Shown here: positions 23,971 through 35,319 of the stretch, piece by piece
How the letters are laid out: the number at the start of each line of letters is the position of its first letter
How positions within the stretch are numbered: position 1 is the first letter of the stretch
Assembly (NCBI GenBank): GCA_902729315.2
Contig: LR746277.1
Coordinates: forward strand, 4,717,001 to 4,781,000
Direction of reading: 5' to 3'
DNA from: Spirodela intermedia
Taxonomy: Eukaryota; Streptophyta; Magnoliopsida; Alismatales; Araceae
DNA length: 64,000 bases
Made by a program: the position numbers and the translations under genes
The notes under the pieces: model-generated
The model's database searches: none
The model's input: only the letters and a program-made list of their open reading frames with translations
Told to the model about the DNA's origin: nothing

Positions 23971-26789
23971 CTAAGTCCTCGCGTCCCGCACTCCCGCGGC
24001 TCTCATCGACCGATCGAACTCTCCGCCCCTCGAGAAAACCCTACGCGGAGAGGCCCCCCGCCCCTCCCCCCCTCCCCCCCTCCCCCTCCTCGTTCTCCCT
24101 CCGCGATTCTTGCTAACAATATTACGGCGTTGCTAGAGAGAGAGGAGAGAGAGAGAATGACAGACAGACAGACGGAGGGAGGGAGGGAAACAACTCCGTT
24201 CTCTTTATGGAGTGAGCAATCGGGCGCCCTCCTCCGTCTACGCCTTCCCCTTTCCCCGTGGAGAAGCGGGAAAGGGCGGACGCGGTGATCGTAACCCCGG
24301 ATAACCGCCCACCTCCTCCCCTTCTGCAGCTGGCGTGACGACGAAACGATCCCTGGGGGGTACGGATTCTGTGCTATCGGTTCCTCCTGGGCGGGGGAAC
24401 CGGATAAATAAACGACACGTTGGGTGCACTCGCTATCGGAGAGAGAAAGAGTAGTTATTATTCGTCAACGGTAACGGTTATTTTGGGTATCGGTACAGTA
24501 GGGCCACCTTCCCTCGCTTCGCGCCTACGCACCCATGAAGCGTCTTCCCCCATTCGTCAACATACCATAAATGACGGCGTTGACTGTGAGAACTTGGGCT
24601 CTATCAAATTGAGACATCTTCTCGTAAAAGTTTCCTATATCCGACCTCCGGAGATACTTCCCTCTTGAACCACTGTTCCGACCAGACCAGATGCCGCCCA
24701 CCCAACGCTCGACTGGAATTGTCCTCGTTAGAGAGAGAGAGAGAGAGAGAGAGGTAGTTTTTCCTCGCAAGAAATTTGCCTTAGTTTGCCAAGCGTTGAC
24801 TTACGCGCAGTTAATCATTTAAGTACTCGGATTCATAAAATCAGACATCCATGAGAAAAAAACCATTTTACGTCCAATATGATTATTGGGGACTAATTTT
24901 TAATGCACATACATCAATATTAAGCATGTAAATTGTCTTTTCTTTCGTTAAAAATAATAATTTTGGATTATTATTATTATTATTATTTTGCTAATAATGG
25001 AAACGTCATATCGCAGCACCTGAAATAGAATGGCCATTGCTGCGCGGCAGACATGATTGACGCCAACAACTAGAGAGATTGAAACTATTATTAACAAAAA
25101 TGCGGACGTGAATAGATTAATCAAATATTTAATTATTTTTAATCAAAAATTTTGGGTCGTTGTGTGAGAGACCATTTCATCACCTACATATCGATTGGAC
25201 CCGGCCCCACGGCTTCTACGACCAAGCTTGAAAAAGGCCCACCTAGGGCCCATTTACATTGGGCTTTTTATCGAAGGCTCAATGTATTGGGCTTTACTGT
25301 GGAGGTTTTTTCTTGCCTATCCCATCAACACAACACCCCATATTGAAAGCGTCCTTTTTATTGAAAAAAAAATCATATATATTTAGTAACTATATAATAT
25401 ATATATTTTCAAATGCTAACTAGCTAACTTCTAACGCGTAGACCAAAGTTTCAATTCGTAATTAGGGACTTAAGTATCGCGGATTATAACGTTTATTATC
25501 AATAATTCAAAAGGAGGCATCACATTTATTATTATTATTATTTTATCCTGATGTCGGCCTCTTAACTGTGTTAGTTGGGCCGCCATTTAAATGACGCCGC
25601 TAATAATAATTTAAATATATATATTTTAAAATATGAACTATACCCGAGAAGGCACTCGTCGTGACCCGGGCCAATATCGAGCTACGTGGAAACCAGCGGC
25701 GTTGGCTCAGCGGGGGCCAAAGGCGGTCCGTAGAGAATCCGTTTACTCTTCCCTCTCTTCTAGATGGGCCTGTCGATCTGGGAGAGAAGCGAGTCGCGCA
25801 TAACTGCGCCCCACCGACACAGCGTCTTCAAGATCGGGTCGGTGGACGTTGCTGGGACAGTTAACGGGGGGCGGCAAGCAACCGACAACCCAGCCCCGCA
25901 TAACGACAAGAAAAGAGGGTGCACACGTGGAAAGTATTTTTTTTAACCTGGAAAATAAATAAATAAGTAGGCACATACTGATAGAAAGTTGGGGTCAATG
26001 CGGTTCGAAGGCGGGCCAATGGATCCCGCTCCATATTTCCCTCCCGGCAGGGCCTTAAAATTATGAAATCGGGGGGAAAAAAGATCATACTCGGTCACGT
26101 CCGCCGCCAGATCTGGCTGCCTGCTGCGCCTTGGTCTTAGAAGGTCTGCGGCATGGGCTGACCTGACTCGTTGACCATGAGAAATTTTATCTTCTATTAC
26201 ATAATGGAATCCAACGCGCCGCCTCGGTTGTCGGAACTGCCATAGATCGGTGATACGTGTCACATAGACACTCGATGACGGCAAGCACCGATCAGACCTG
26301 CCCAGTCATCTGGTCCTCTCGCTCTGAATGCGCTGGCAAGGCGATATTCGCCGAATAACTTATGGTCAACTCTATGTGAGAACAAATGGATTTCACCGTT
26401 AATAAATTGTTATTTCTAAGAGAACCCAGTCCGCGTAGGTGAAAAAGAACCATTTTTTTTGTAAAAGAACAATTAATTTGTTATTGTCTACCACAAAGCT
26501 CTGCTTGAACAGATTGGCGCCCGGCCAGGGGAAGGGGGAGAGAGAGAATCGAAGCTTTCCCCCGGGACACTTCCCCGTCTCCTTCCGGTGGAAGTGATCC
26601 TTGGCTCCTCTTCTTCCGTTGCGTTCTTCTGGGTCGGTAGGTGTGTTGTTTTCTGGTTCCGTACCGTTCTTCTGATCCTTCCCTTCTCCCCTTACCTGCG
26701 TTCTGGGTAAGGGGAAGAACGTAGGGGAACGGAAGGAGGGAAAAGGGGGGTGTTGTGTGTGGGGAGGCAGGAAGGTGTCAACGGGAGGA
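23971..26789. other. Divergent intergenic region between UBP and DGK
   Basis: No recognised gene. Near the UBP start there is a C-rich tract (about 24053-24090) and short GA runs. (GA)n occurs at 24730-24753 and (TTA)n at about 24966-24987 and 25526-25541. Three GGCCCA/TGGGC motifs, resembling site II (TCP-binding) elements, crowd at about 25233-25265, roughly 1.3 kb upstream of UBP. It presumably holds both promoters. Confidence 0.5.
24730..24753. repeat. (GA)12 microsatellite
   Basis: Uninterrupted GA array upstream of the UBP gene. Confidence 0.95.
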
Positions 26790-29700
26790 ATGTCTAGCGC
26801 CGCGGTGGGCGATCGGGAGGGGAGACAGGGCGGGGAGTCGCCGGAGGGGGACAAGGCGACGACGACGATTGCGGCGAGGTCTTCCATCGTGGACTCGCTC
26901 CGTGGCTGTGGAATCTCGGGCATCAGGATCGACAAGGAGGAACTCAGGCGCAAGATCTTGATGCCCGAGTACCTTCGCGTGGCCATGTCAGAGGCCATCC
27001 GGGCCAAGGACCCTGATGCTGGCGTCGAGGCGTGGAGGGGTGGCGACCGGCAGGAAGATCATGCACCGGAGGCGCCCATGGTGGTGTTCGTGAACTCCAG
27101 GAGCGGCGGAAGGCTTGGGCACGTGCTCAAGGCGAGGCTTCAGGAGTTGATGGGGGAGGAGCAGGTCATTCCACTTTCCAGTGCCCTTCCACGGCTTTTT
27201 GAGTTGCGTTGTCTTTCTCAGTTTTCTCTATCTCGTAGGAGCGGCCCCCCCCTCCCCAGTGCCCTTCCACGGCTTTTTGAGTTGGGAGCGCCCCCCCCCC
27301 CCTCCTCCCCCCTCCCCCCCTCCAACCCCCCGGAATCGAATGCCGAGATGGAATTGCATGTTCGCATCATCCTCAACGTGCCGCCTTCAGAAGGGTGCTT
27401 CATTGGCGGGGTTTAGCTCATATAGCCCGGACCCAGTTCGTCGTTGCCGGAGGAAGGCGGCCTTCGGATCGATTCTTTCGAAGAACTCATCAGATCACTC
27501 GACGTTTTCTTCTTTGCTGCTTCCATATCTCGCCGTTAATTCCTCAATCTTATTATTTTTCGAGTGTAAAATCGTCCAGATTTCGCTGTTCCGCGTGCAA
27601 TGCAGGTTTTCGACCTCTCACTCGTGAAGCCTTCTGGCTTTGTTCAACACGGATTGGCTTGCCTGGAGAGGCTGGCCGATCTCGGGGACAATTGCGCAAA
27701 GGTGACGCGTGAGAAGCTAAAGATAATGGTACGCCATCATTCCAGACCCATCACGCTGATGCTCTTTTTCTCAGATTAATGTGCCTGCTAGACTTGTTGT
27801 TCTCCCTCTTGGATGCGGCAAGACCAAACCCAGCGTCTTCTCATCTATCGAAGACAAGGCCCCACCTGGTCCGGATGGATTCCTAGATCCGAGGATAACT
27901 TTTATGATTTCCATACCCGGATCGTAAATTTCCTCGATCAAATTCACCTCGTTTACATTGATCACTGGCTGCAGCGAGGTTCCCTCGTCTTCTGCAGTGG
28001 CTGCTTCTTTTCCCACAACGTTAAAATTACTACAAGCCTCATGCCAGCTGCTTGCATCGTGTAACCCTGTGCTTTGATAAGTTGCGGGTTTTCTTCTCAG
28101 GTTGCTGGAGGTGATGGGACTGTGGGTTGGGTCTTGGGAAGTCTATCAGAGCTTCATGCCCAGAGCAGGAAGCCAGTTCCTCCGACTGGAATCATTCCAC
28201 TTGGAACTGGCAACGATCTTTCAAGGAGCTTTGGCTGGGTGAGAATCTGTTTGGAGCGCACATCAACGACGTGAAACGTCATATACATGCCTATTTACAT
28301 CTCTCTGTCGAATTGAACTTCACAGGGTGGTTCAGTCCCTTTTGGATGGAAGTCAGCCGTTAAAAGGTCTCTTCAAAGGGCCATCACTGGGTCAATCTGT
28401 CGTCTTGATAGGTGATTGCTTCCTCCTTGTTCATATCAGCTATGGATTCGGTCTTTCTGCCGAGTACTTCCCATCCTGATTAGTTTCACCTCCATAATAT
28501 GGTATCTTTGTAGATGTCACTGTGCATTTGTTAGCTGTAGTTCCACTCGGAGAGAAAGTTGAAAAGTTGGCAAGAAAATCTAGTAATGGTAGCAGACTTC
28601 GGCTTCTCAAATCTTGGCATTCAAAGACAAGAATCATCAATGTGTGTATTGTTGATGGATGGATTAAAATTCCGTTATCTGACATGCGAGTTTGGCACAG
28701 CAAGGATGTCCAGGATAAGCGCACGACCACTGTTTCACATGTGTGCTCGTACCTGTAGGATGAGAAAAAAATGTAGACTTTGTAATTTTTTTTTGTTAGA
28801 AATGCCTTTATAAATGGGAAAAAAACTTGAAAAAAATTAGAGGGTTATCGGGATAATTTGCCTTTAGCCATGTGATTTCGAGTAGAATGTTCGTGTGATT
28901 TTACAGTGAAATCGCTGTTAGGGAAATTCTACATTTTAGGCCGACCATTTTCTCGTTCTAATTTTAGTATCCACTTTCTAACTAAATGATATGGTTCTGA
29001 AACTTATAATCTTTAGCACCTACGGATGAATGTTGGAAACCATTGAAGATTTGTGGTAGAAAGGAGAGGGTATGTGAGAAAAACTGACATGTATTCTTGC
29101 TGACCTAGTAGTTGACTAACACAGACACCCGGGGGAGGGTTCCAGAGGTATGAGTATCATCAAAAAGAATGATGCCGTACCTGTAACTTTGTACGGTTTT
29201 TGATAATGAGGCACTTGGACAGTTATTGGGAATCTATCAGGGGTTACTCACTGGTTACTACAAGCACGGCTTTACCCAGGCCCATGGGTTTGGAACTTGG
29301 GACTTCACCTCCCATTACAATCTCCCCCGGCTAATTGTGCTCAGTCCAACTGATGCAAGGGTTATACTTTAGTGGATTTCCTTGTGGGTGTTCTGGATTG
29401 ATGGAAGGGTGTTTTTTCTTAGGTGGAGTATATATTTTCGAACACTTGGATGCCATTCAAAGGATTCAGTTCGAATGTTACTTGCCAGATTCATGATTAC
29501 CCTGAACCTACCTATAGTTTGATGGGTTAAAAAATCATTAATGTGGTGGAGGTCTAAGGTGAGCGATTCGTAGGGCAAGATTTCCAGCTTGATGTAGTTA
29601 TACATGGTGGGGTGCTGGAAGAGGGAAGAGGCATTGGGCAATAAGCAATCTTGTGAAGTGTTGGGTGGATATGAATGTTCTTTTTGTCTTAAAAATTATT

Positions 29701-32700
29701 TGAAGGAAGTAATCGCACCACGTCTATACAAAAAAATCAGATGTCCTGGTTATAGGGCACCTGCTACTGGGCTATTACTAAGAATGTCATATTGTCTGTG
29801 TACAGCTGGAAAATCGAGGTCACAATGCCTGCAGGAGAAGAAAAAATGCAGCTGCCACATTCTCTTCAATACAGTGAAGAATCTACCTTCAGTCTGGTAA
29901 TTTACTCATTTCGTCTTATTTCTTTCTGTCATTGTGGAACTTATTTTTAGATAAGGGCAATAGAAGCAAACGTATTCTAGTTTCACCTAAGCATGCCTAT
30001 TGTAGCATCCAATTTACCATAGTAGATAATAGATTCAGTTTCTTGTGATTTATAATGTTGATGGGTCAATTGCTTTTGCATTCTACTGGTAAATCCTGCA
30101 AATTCATCAGGATGCAGTTCACTTAGATGTCATCCTCCTATGATGATGTGGATACTTTGCCAATGTTCCGAGCAGTGGAAAGAATAAAGGACCTGCCTTA
30201 TAACCCGCCCTGTATAAACTTATCTCTTATTATTGAGTCATTCGGTTAAGTTACTTTGAATATGCATAGGAAATTCCCCACCATGTTATTTTCTCAGAAT
30301 GCTTTTGAAAATACTAAATAGCCTTTGTAATTTGTCCCAGACGTAGCATGTTGGTCCAGCCTTTGTATACCATAAAGGACATGGAGGCTCGTTTCTTTAG
30401 ATACCATAAAGTGCATTCTAGAGAGTTAGAAACAACATTTTTTCCATTTCAAAGTTTCAAGTATAGTTGATTTAAGTGTAACAGGTCTCTGTTAATGGAA
30501 GGGCGTATATTAATGAGAGTTGGATGGTTTCTTTGGAGCTAAGAGGCTAGTTGAATGAGACAGGGATGCCTCCATTTGATTAGTTTTTAGGAAGGTGAAT
30601 CTAGTAAAAAAATATGACCGCACATTATATGGCTGAAAATACTTTGCGAGCTGCGCATTGACAGAGTGGAAATCAAGTAAAAATATTGGTATTTTGTCGT
30701 ATTTTTCCGCATGAGATGATAATCACAACGTAGGCATACAAGGAATCAATTGAAACACATTCACTGTTATCATTTTTGTTCCTGTTTCTTTCTGAATGTT
30801 TGTGCCAAACGCTTCGAAATTTCTGATTTGTCTTATCCAAGTGAACCAGGTCACAGTGGAAGAAAAAGTTTGGAGAAAAACAACTCTTAAGATTTGCATA
30901 AACAGTGAATTCTATAAAAAAGGGTCCTCTATTATCCTGTTTTAAGGGGTAATAATTTTTTGTATAATTTATAGCAAGTCTCTTGCTTTGCAAACTTTTC
31001 TAGATAGTTATTGTACACATCAACAATGTAAGTTTTTCAATGGAAGCTCTGTAGTGAGTCCCTGAGGCATCAAGATTCTAAATGATGAGATTACTAATAT
31101 CTTGAAAGGCTAAGTTTCCATACCCTTGGAAAATTATTGATAATTCTAAATGTATGTATGTATATATCTTCTAGCTATTTGAGCTAATTATCTTTAGGGA
31201 TAATGCCATAGATTTTTCATTTTTTCTGTTGTTTATTAATGATTCAAATATGATTGCCCATTGGTTGGAAGTACTAAATGCAGTGATGCCTTTGTAGGAG
31301 GAAAATTTTGACGGCGAATTGCCTGATAAAGTCGCTAGCATTGATGGAGTGTTATATAACTACTTCAGCATAGGTACGCCATTCAGACAGTTCTGTTATT
31401 ATTTCATTGCGCTTATGTTTCTATTATTTCTAATCCATCATGTATCGATGTCATTATGGTGTTTACACTCAAAAACTACTTAAACTTTGACAAATTTTTT
31501 GGAGGAGCGAAATTGTTGCAGATGGATTTGTGAATATGTCATTTCTCCTTGGGACAAACTTACAAATCATATGTATTTAGCTCAATATTTTAATGTGTTT
31601 TTTCACTAGATTAATTTCTGATTCATTGACGTCTCTTACTCTCCAATAATTATTTACTTTCTTCAAAACTTTTTTGTAGATAAGTAGTTCTTAGATGTTG
31701 TCCTTATGCCAGCCTTAATACGATGCAGCTGACGATCCTTAGATTGTCTTGGTTGTCCTTGTTACCTCCAAATTATTGGGACGTTTTGTCGGTCTGGTTC
31801 AGAAGAAGAGAATGAGGGCGAAAACGACTGCCTAGGATGGTTTTCCATCTTCACATAGCTGCAGCCATCATCTTGTCAGCTTGATTATTGATTCGTAAAT
31901 TGGCTTCACTTGAAAAGATGTTTCCTAACTGCTCAGTCTGATTTACTGTTTTATTCCTGTTGAGATTTTTTTTCCTATGGAACTGTATCTGTCCCAACTT
32001 GACGACCATCAAATGGCAGATACCCAAGACTAATGTTTTCTGGCTTAACTGATAATGAGTACGCCCTGTGGAACACTTTTTTTTTTTCTCTCTTTTATTC
32101 ATAATTATGTGCATATTCCATTCCATTGATTTCTTGATGTTGTTTTCTGTTGGAAGTGATCTTGATTTTCATCGTTAGTTTCTGTAATATTCTGTTCATA
32201 ATGCTTTCTCACGTCTACAAGTATTATTCTTCTTATCTGAGTATTAAAACCGTTGGTGCACTAATAGTTTTTAATTTTTTCTGTGTTATATCGGAAAATG
32301 ACTACTTACAGATCACATCGTCTCTGGGTCTGTAAATATTTAATTATCAACCACGTTTGGAGGCGCATATTCCTTTTTTATTTCTGACAGGAATCCCAGA
32401 ATAATGGCTTGAGATCGAGGAAAATAGAGAGAACGCACAAGAATCTGAGGAAGAACAGACTTAAATAGAAAAGGGGAAAAGAAGTAGGGGAGGTTTCCGA
32501 AGGAACCCTAGAACCACTTCCAAAAAGTGCCCCACAATGAGGGTCCCCCTTGGCCCACCTAGGACCTTACCTTCCCTCTCCGGGCAGCGGGCCTGGTAAT
32601 GGGCCCGGCAGCTTCTGCCCTAACAATTTCTTAGTATTAAATTATCCTATCCATAGGACCCAAATTTGATTACTTTAGATTATTGATGCCCATTAGTTGC

Positions 32701-34234
32701 TAATTCCTATCTCTGGTTCCATTGGCACAGGAATGGATGCTCAGATTGCTTACGGGTTCCATCACTTGCGTAATGAAAAGCCATACTTGGCTCAGGGTCC
32801 TCTTTCAAACAAGGTATTTCTGCCCTCTCGAGCATCTGAAGCCTATTCCTGCGTTTATGAAGGACAATGGCTTGGTTCACTGCTTACTTTGTCTGAGATT
32901 GGCATTTGATACTCATCCTCCATCGTCTTGGTTTTCTTCTGAGAAGGCTGTTTTATACCTCTCAAAGCCCTAAGCACTTTGTTTTCTTACACTGGATTTA
33001 TCTGCTGGCAATACAGTTGATCTACTCTGCATACACCTGCACACAGGGGTGGTTCCTGACACCTTGCATTAACAATCCGAGCTTGAGGTAAAGAGCATCT
33101 TCTCGTAGATTTTTCTCTTCATCCCACTTTATATTTTTGCCTGAAGATATTTCTAGGCCAAAGACAGATTGTTCGGGTGATTATCTGACGGGGGTTTTTG
33201 GTTGTAGGTGAAAAAAATATATAACTCTGAATATGACCAAAAGATTTTGAAACTGGTTAAAAGAGTTAGGAAGTGGGCCTGTGCATTTAGATTGACGGCT
33301 CTGACCGTAAATTGTCAGAGCAACTGCTCAATCGGGGTTTAGATATAATAATTTTTTCGTTATTTATTGGTTTAAAGACTGTGCAATGATTTTCAGCGTC
33401 GTCAACTCTGACTGACATTTATCTTGAGCATCGTCAATTCAGGGGCTTGAGGAATATTTTACGTCTTTTCATAAAAAGGGTCAACTGCTCAGACTGGGAG
33501 GAGATTCGGATTCCTTCAAGGTACACGCATAAACCCTATTCATTCCCTTAACTAGCCTCTTAACCTATCAACAGAACTCTTCAGTTGGCGGGCTAATGTT
33601 TCTTTCCCCTGGAAGGCATCCATCGCACATCTTTTCTCAGAAATTCTGCAATGTGTTTTCTGCAGTGTTAGGGCGATAGTGGCCTTGAATCTTCACAACT
33701 ATGCGAGTGGGAGAAATCCCTGGGGCCATCCAAAGCCTGATTACTTGGAAAAGGTTCCTTTTTTCTTTCTTGATTTTTCACAGAGGAGCCATTGAACTAT
33801 CGTGCAGAAATCCCAAGCCCAGTATTTCGCGAAGGGTATCAAAGCTCTCATCTTTCTGTCTTCCCCTCTCACCCAGAAAGGATTCGTTGAAGCCCATGTC
33901 GACGACGGCCTGATCGAGATCTTTGGCCTGAAGCAAGGGTGGCATGCCTCGTTCGTCATGGTCGATCTCATCTCAGCGAAGCACATTGCTCAGGTAACAT
34001 ACCCCACCATTCTTGCTATCGTACGAGGAAATTCTTGTCACGCGGGAGTTCATCGTCGACAACTGTTTTCCCCAGGCCGCTGCAGTCAGGCTGGAGATCA
34101 GAGGCGGACAGTGGAAGGAGGCCTTCATGCAGATGGACGGAGAACCATGGAAACAGCCCCTGAGCGAGGAGCATTCAACGTTTGTGGAGATAAAGAGGGT
34201 GCCCCACCACTCGCTGATGCTAAATGGGGATTGA
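26790..34234 (+). CDS. DGK: Diacylglycerol kinase, compact plant type, 12 exons
   Basis: Phosphorylates diacylglycerol to phosphatidic acid with ATP, linking phospholipase C signalling to phosphatidic acid. Exons: 26790-27164, 27606-27728, 28101-28238, 28326-28411, 29806-29896, 31298-31373, 32731-32813, 33017-33087, 33443-33520, 33666-33753, 33877-33993, 34076-34234. Phases are continuous and give 494 aa. The catalytic domain starts at [10 protein letters not shown] in exon 1, and the ATP-site motif AGGDGTVGW is residues 168-176. [16 protein letters not shown] follows across exons 3-4. The accessory domain contains [27 protein letters not shown] and [21 protein letters not shown]. There are no C1 zinc fingers and no N-terminal membrane segment, which fits plant cluster II (DGK3/4/7-like). 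Intron 1 contains a duplicated 28-mer and C-rich runs, intron 4 a possible SINE and intron 6 a solo LTR. The full motif set argues that the gene is intact. Confidence 0.94.
27179..27284. repeat. Direct 28-bp repeat in DGK intron 1
   Basis: A 28-bp sequence beginning cagtgcccttcc and ending gagttg occurs identically at 27179-27206 and 27257-27284, 78 bp apart. The first copy starts 14 nt after the exon 1 donor. A C-rich run follows the second copy. Confidence 0.9.
29240..29365 (-). mobile_element. Possible tRNA-derived SINE head in DGK intron 4
   Basis: The minus strand has a pol III promoter-like pair. A box A-like stretch, CAGTTGGACTGAGCAC, lies at 29352-29337. A box B-like stretch, GTTCCAAACCC, lies at 29296-29286, about 40-50 nt downstream as in tRNAs. 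Ends and target duplications could not be fixed, so the limits are approximate. Confidence 0.35.
32385..32625 (-). mobile_element. Solo LTR in DGK intron 6
   Basis: A 241-bp segment bounded by TG...CA ends (TGACAGG at the left, CCTAACA at the right) is flanked by identical 5-bp direct repeats ATTTC at 32380-32384 and 32626-32630. No internal retroelement sequence is present. The minus strand reads TGTTAGGGCAG at its start and has TATTTAAG mid-way (32467-32460), the usual LTR promoter layout, so it probably lies antisense to DGK. It ends 105 bp before exon 7. It is unlike the LTRs of the copia element at 38283-43305 apart from the terminal bases. Confidence 0.8.
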
Positions 34235-35319
34235 GGCAGCTGATTGGTTATAGGATGCGCTACTGAAGGTTGGCCTTTTAGAGCCTCTAATGATTCCATG
34301 ACTGCATCTGGGTCTGCAAACAGGGAGATGGGTTCCCGTCTAGAACTAATCTTTAACACAGAAAATTGAAATACTTCCTTTATCCATCCGCGGTGCAGAT
34401 TACAGTAGGAGCTTTAGTGGCCTGATTGTGATCACCATTTTCCCAGGATCCCCAGCTACAACTTGAAAAAGAGTTCATTTTGTGTCAATTCTGAAATGAC
34501 TCCGTTGACCCGAAACGATCATGGTAACAAATGACGAGGAAAGTGAGATTCTAAAGTCAACTCTTGGCGGGTTCTGCACGATTAAGCCACTGGGTTCTCA
34601 TAATCTCCTCTTTTTTTTGGAAGGGCCTTGAACAAATCCTGAATGGTCGTCAGAGACTAGTTTCATCTAGGAGGGGATGCATGAACCGTAATGATATGGT
34701 CAACTGCTGCCAGAGGTGCACTTCTTTCATCTCGGACTATCCGTTCTGATCTCAGCTTCCACAGTCTCGTTAAAATGAAGGTAGGATAAGAGAAATTGGC
34801 CGTTACCATAAGAAAATAGGGTCAAAGAAGTTTTGCGCGGGTAGAATTTGGCCTGGCCAGCGCGTTCTATTGACTGCTTACGATCTGGCAGTCAACTCTC
34901 GTCGCAGGGAAACCGGTTGTCTCGGGCGGTGGTGGAGCCGACGGAGAAGGTTCCTCGGCGTCAGACCAGAGTCACCGGGAGTCACCCCATTTCTTCTCTC
35001 TCCACCGCACCCACCGCTGCCCATCTTTGGGTCGTTCCTCCGCGAGGACGACGACCACGGTCGACGGGGAGCCGATCGTAAAAATAGCGTCGGCCGTCGT
35101 TGCAGTAAAGAACTTCCTCCCGGCAGCGGCCTCGCTTCTCTTTCCTCCCCCTTCGTCTATATCCTCCCCCCTCCCCCACTGTCCACTCTCCTCCCCGACG
35201 GCGCCGCCGCCGCCATCAGAATGCTGCTCCTCCCCTCGATCGTTATGTTCCGGTAGTTGCTGTTGATCGTCAGAGTTGCTACGTTCCACTGGTGTGGTCG
35301 GGTAGGTGACCTCGCAGCG
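34235..35319. other. Intergenic between DGK and CHX
   Basis: No recognised gene. The left part should carry the DGK 3' UTR and the right part the CHX promoter and leader. 'gtctatatcc' at about 35155-35164 is a weak TATA candidate. A short uORF lies at 35221-35256. Confidence 0.5.
35221..35256 (+). promoter_or_regulatory. 11-codon upstream ORF before CHX
   Basis: ATG at 35221 opens MLLLPSIVMFR and stops at TAG 35254-35256, 63 nt before the CHX start codon. It is non-overlapping. It acts only if transcription begins upstream of 35221, which is not shown. Confidence 0.35.

Noticed and set aside
27771-28016. Possible extra exon in DGK intron 2 (frame starting [13 protein letters not shown])
   Set aside because: The DGK protein is continuous without it, and the sequence does not fit any DGK domain.
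32385-32625. Reading the intronic insert as a MITE
   Set aside because: It has 5-bp target repeats and TG...CA ends without terminal inverted repeats beyond a few bases, which fits an LTR better.
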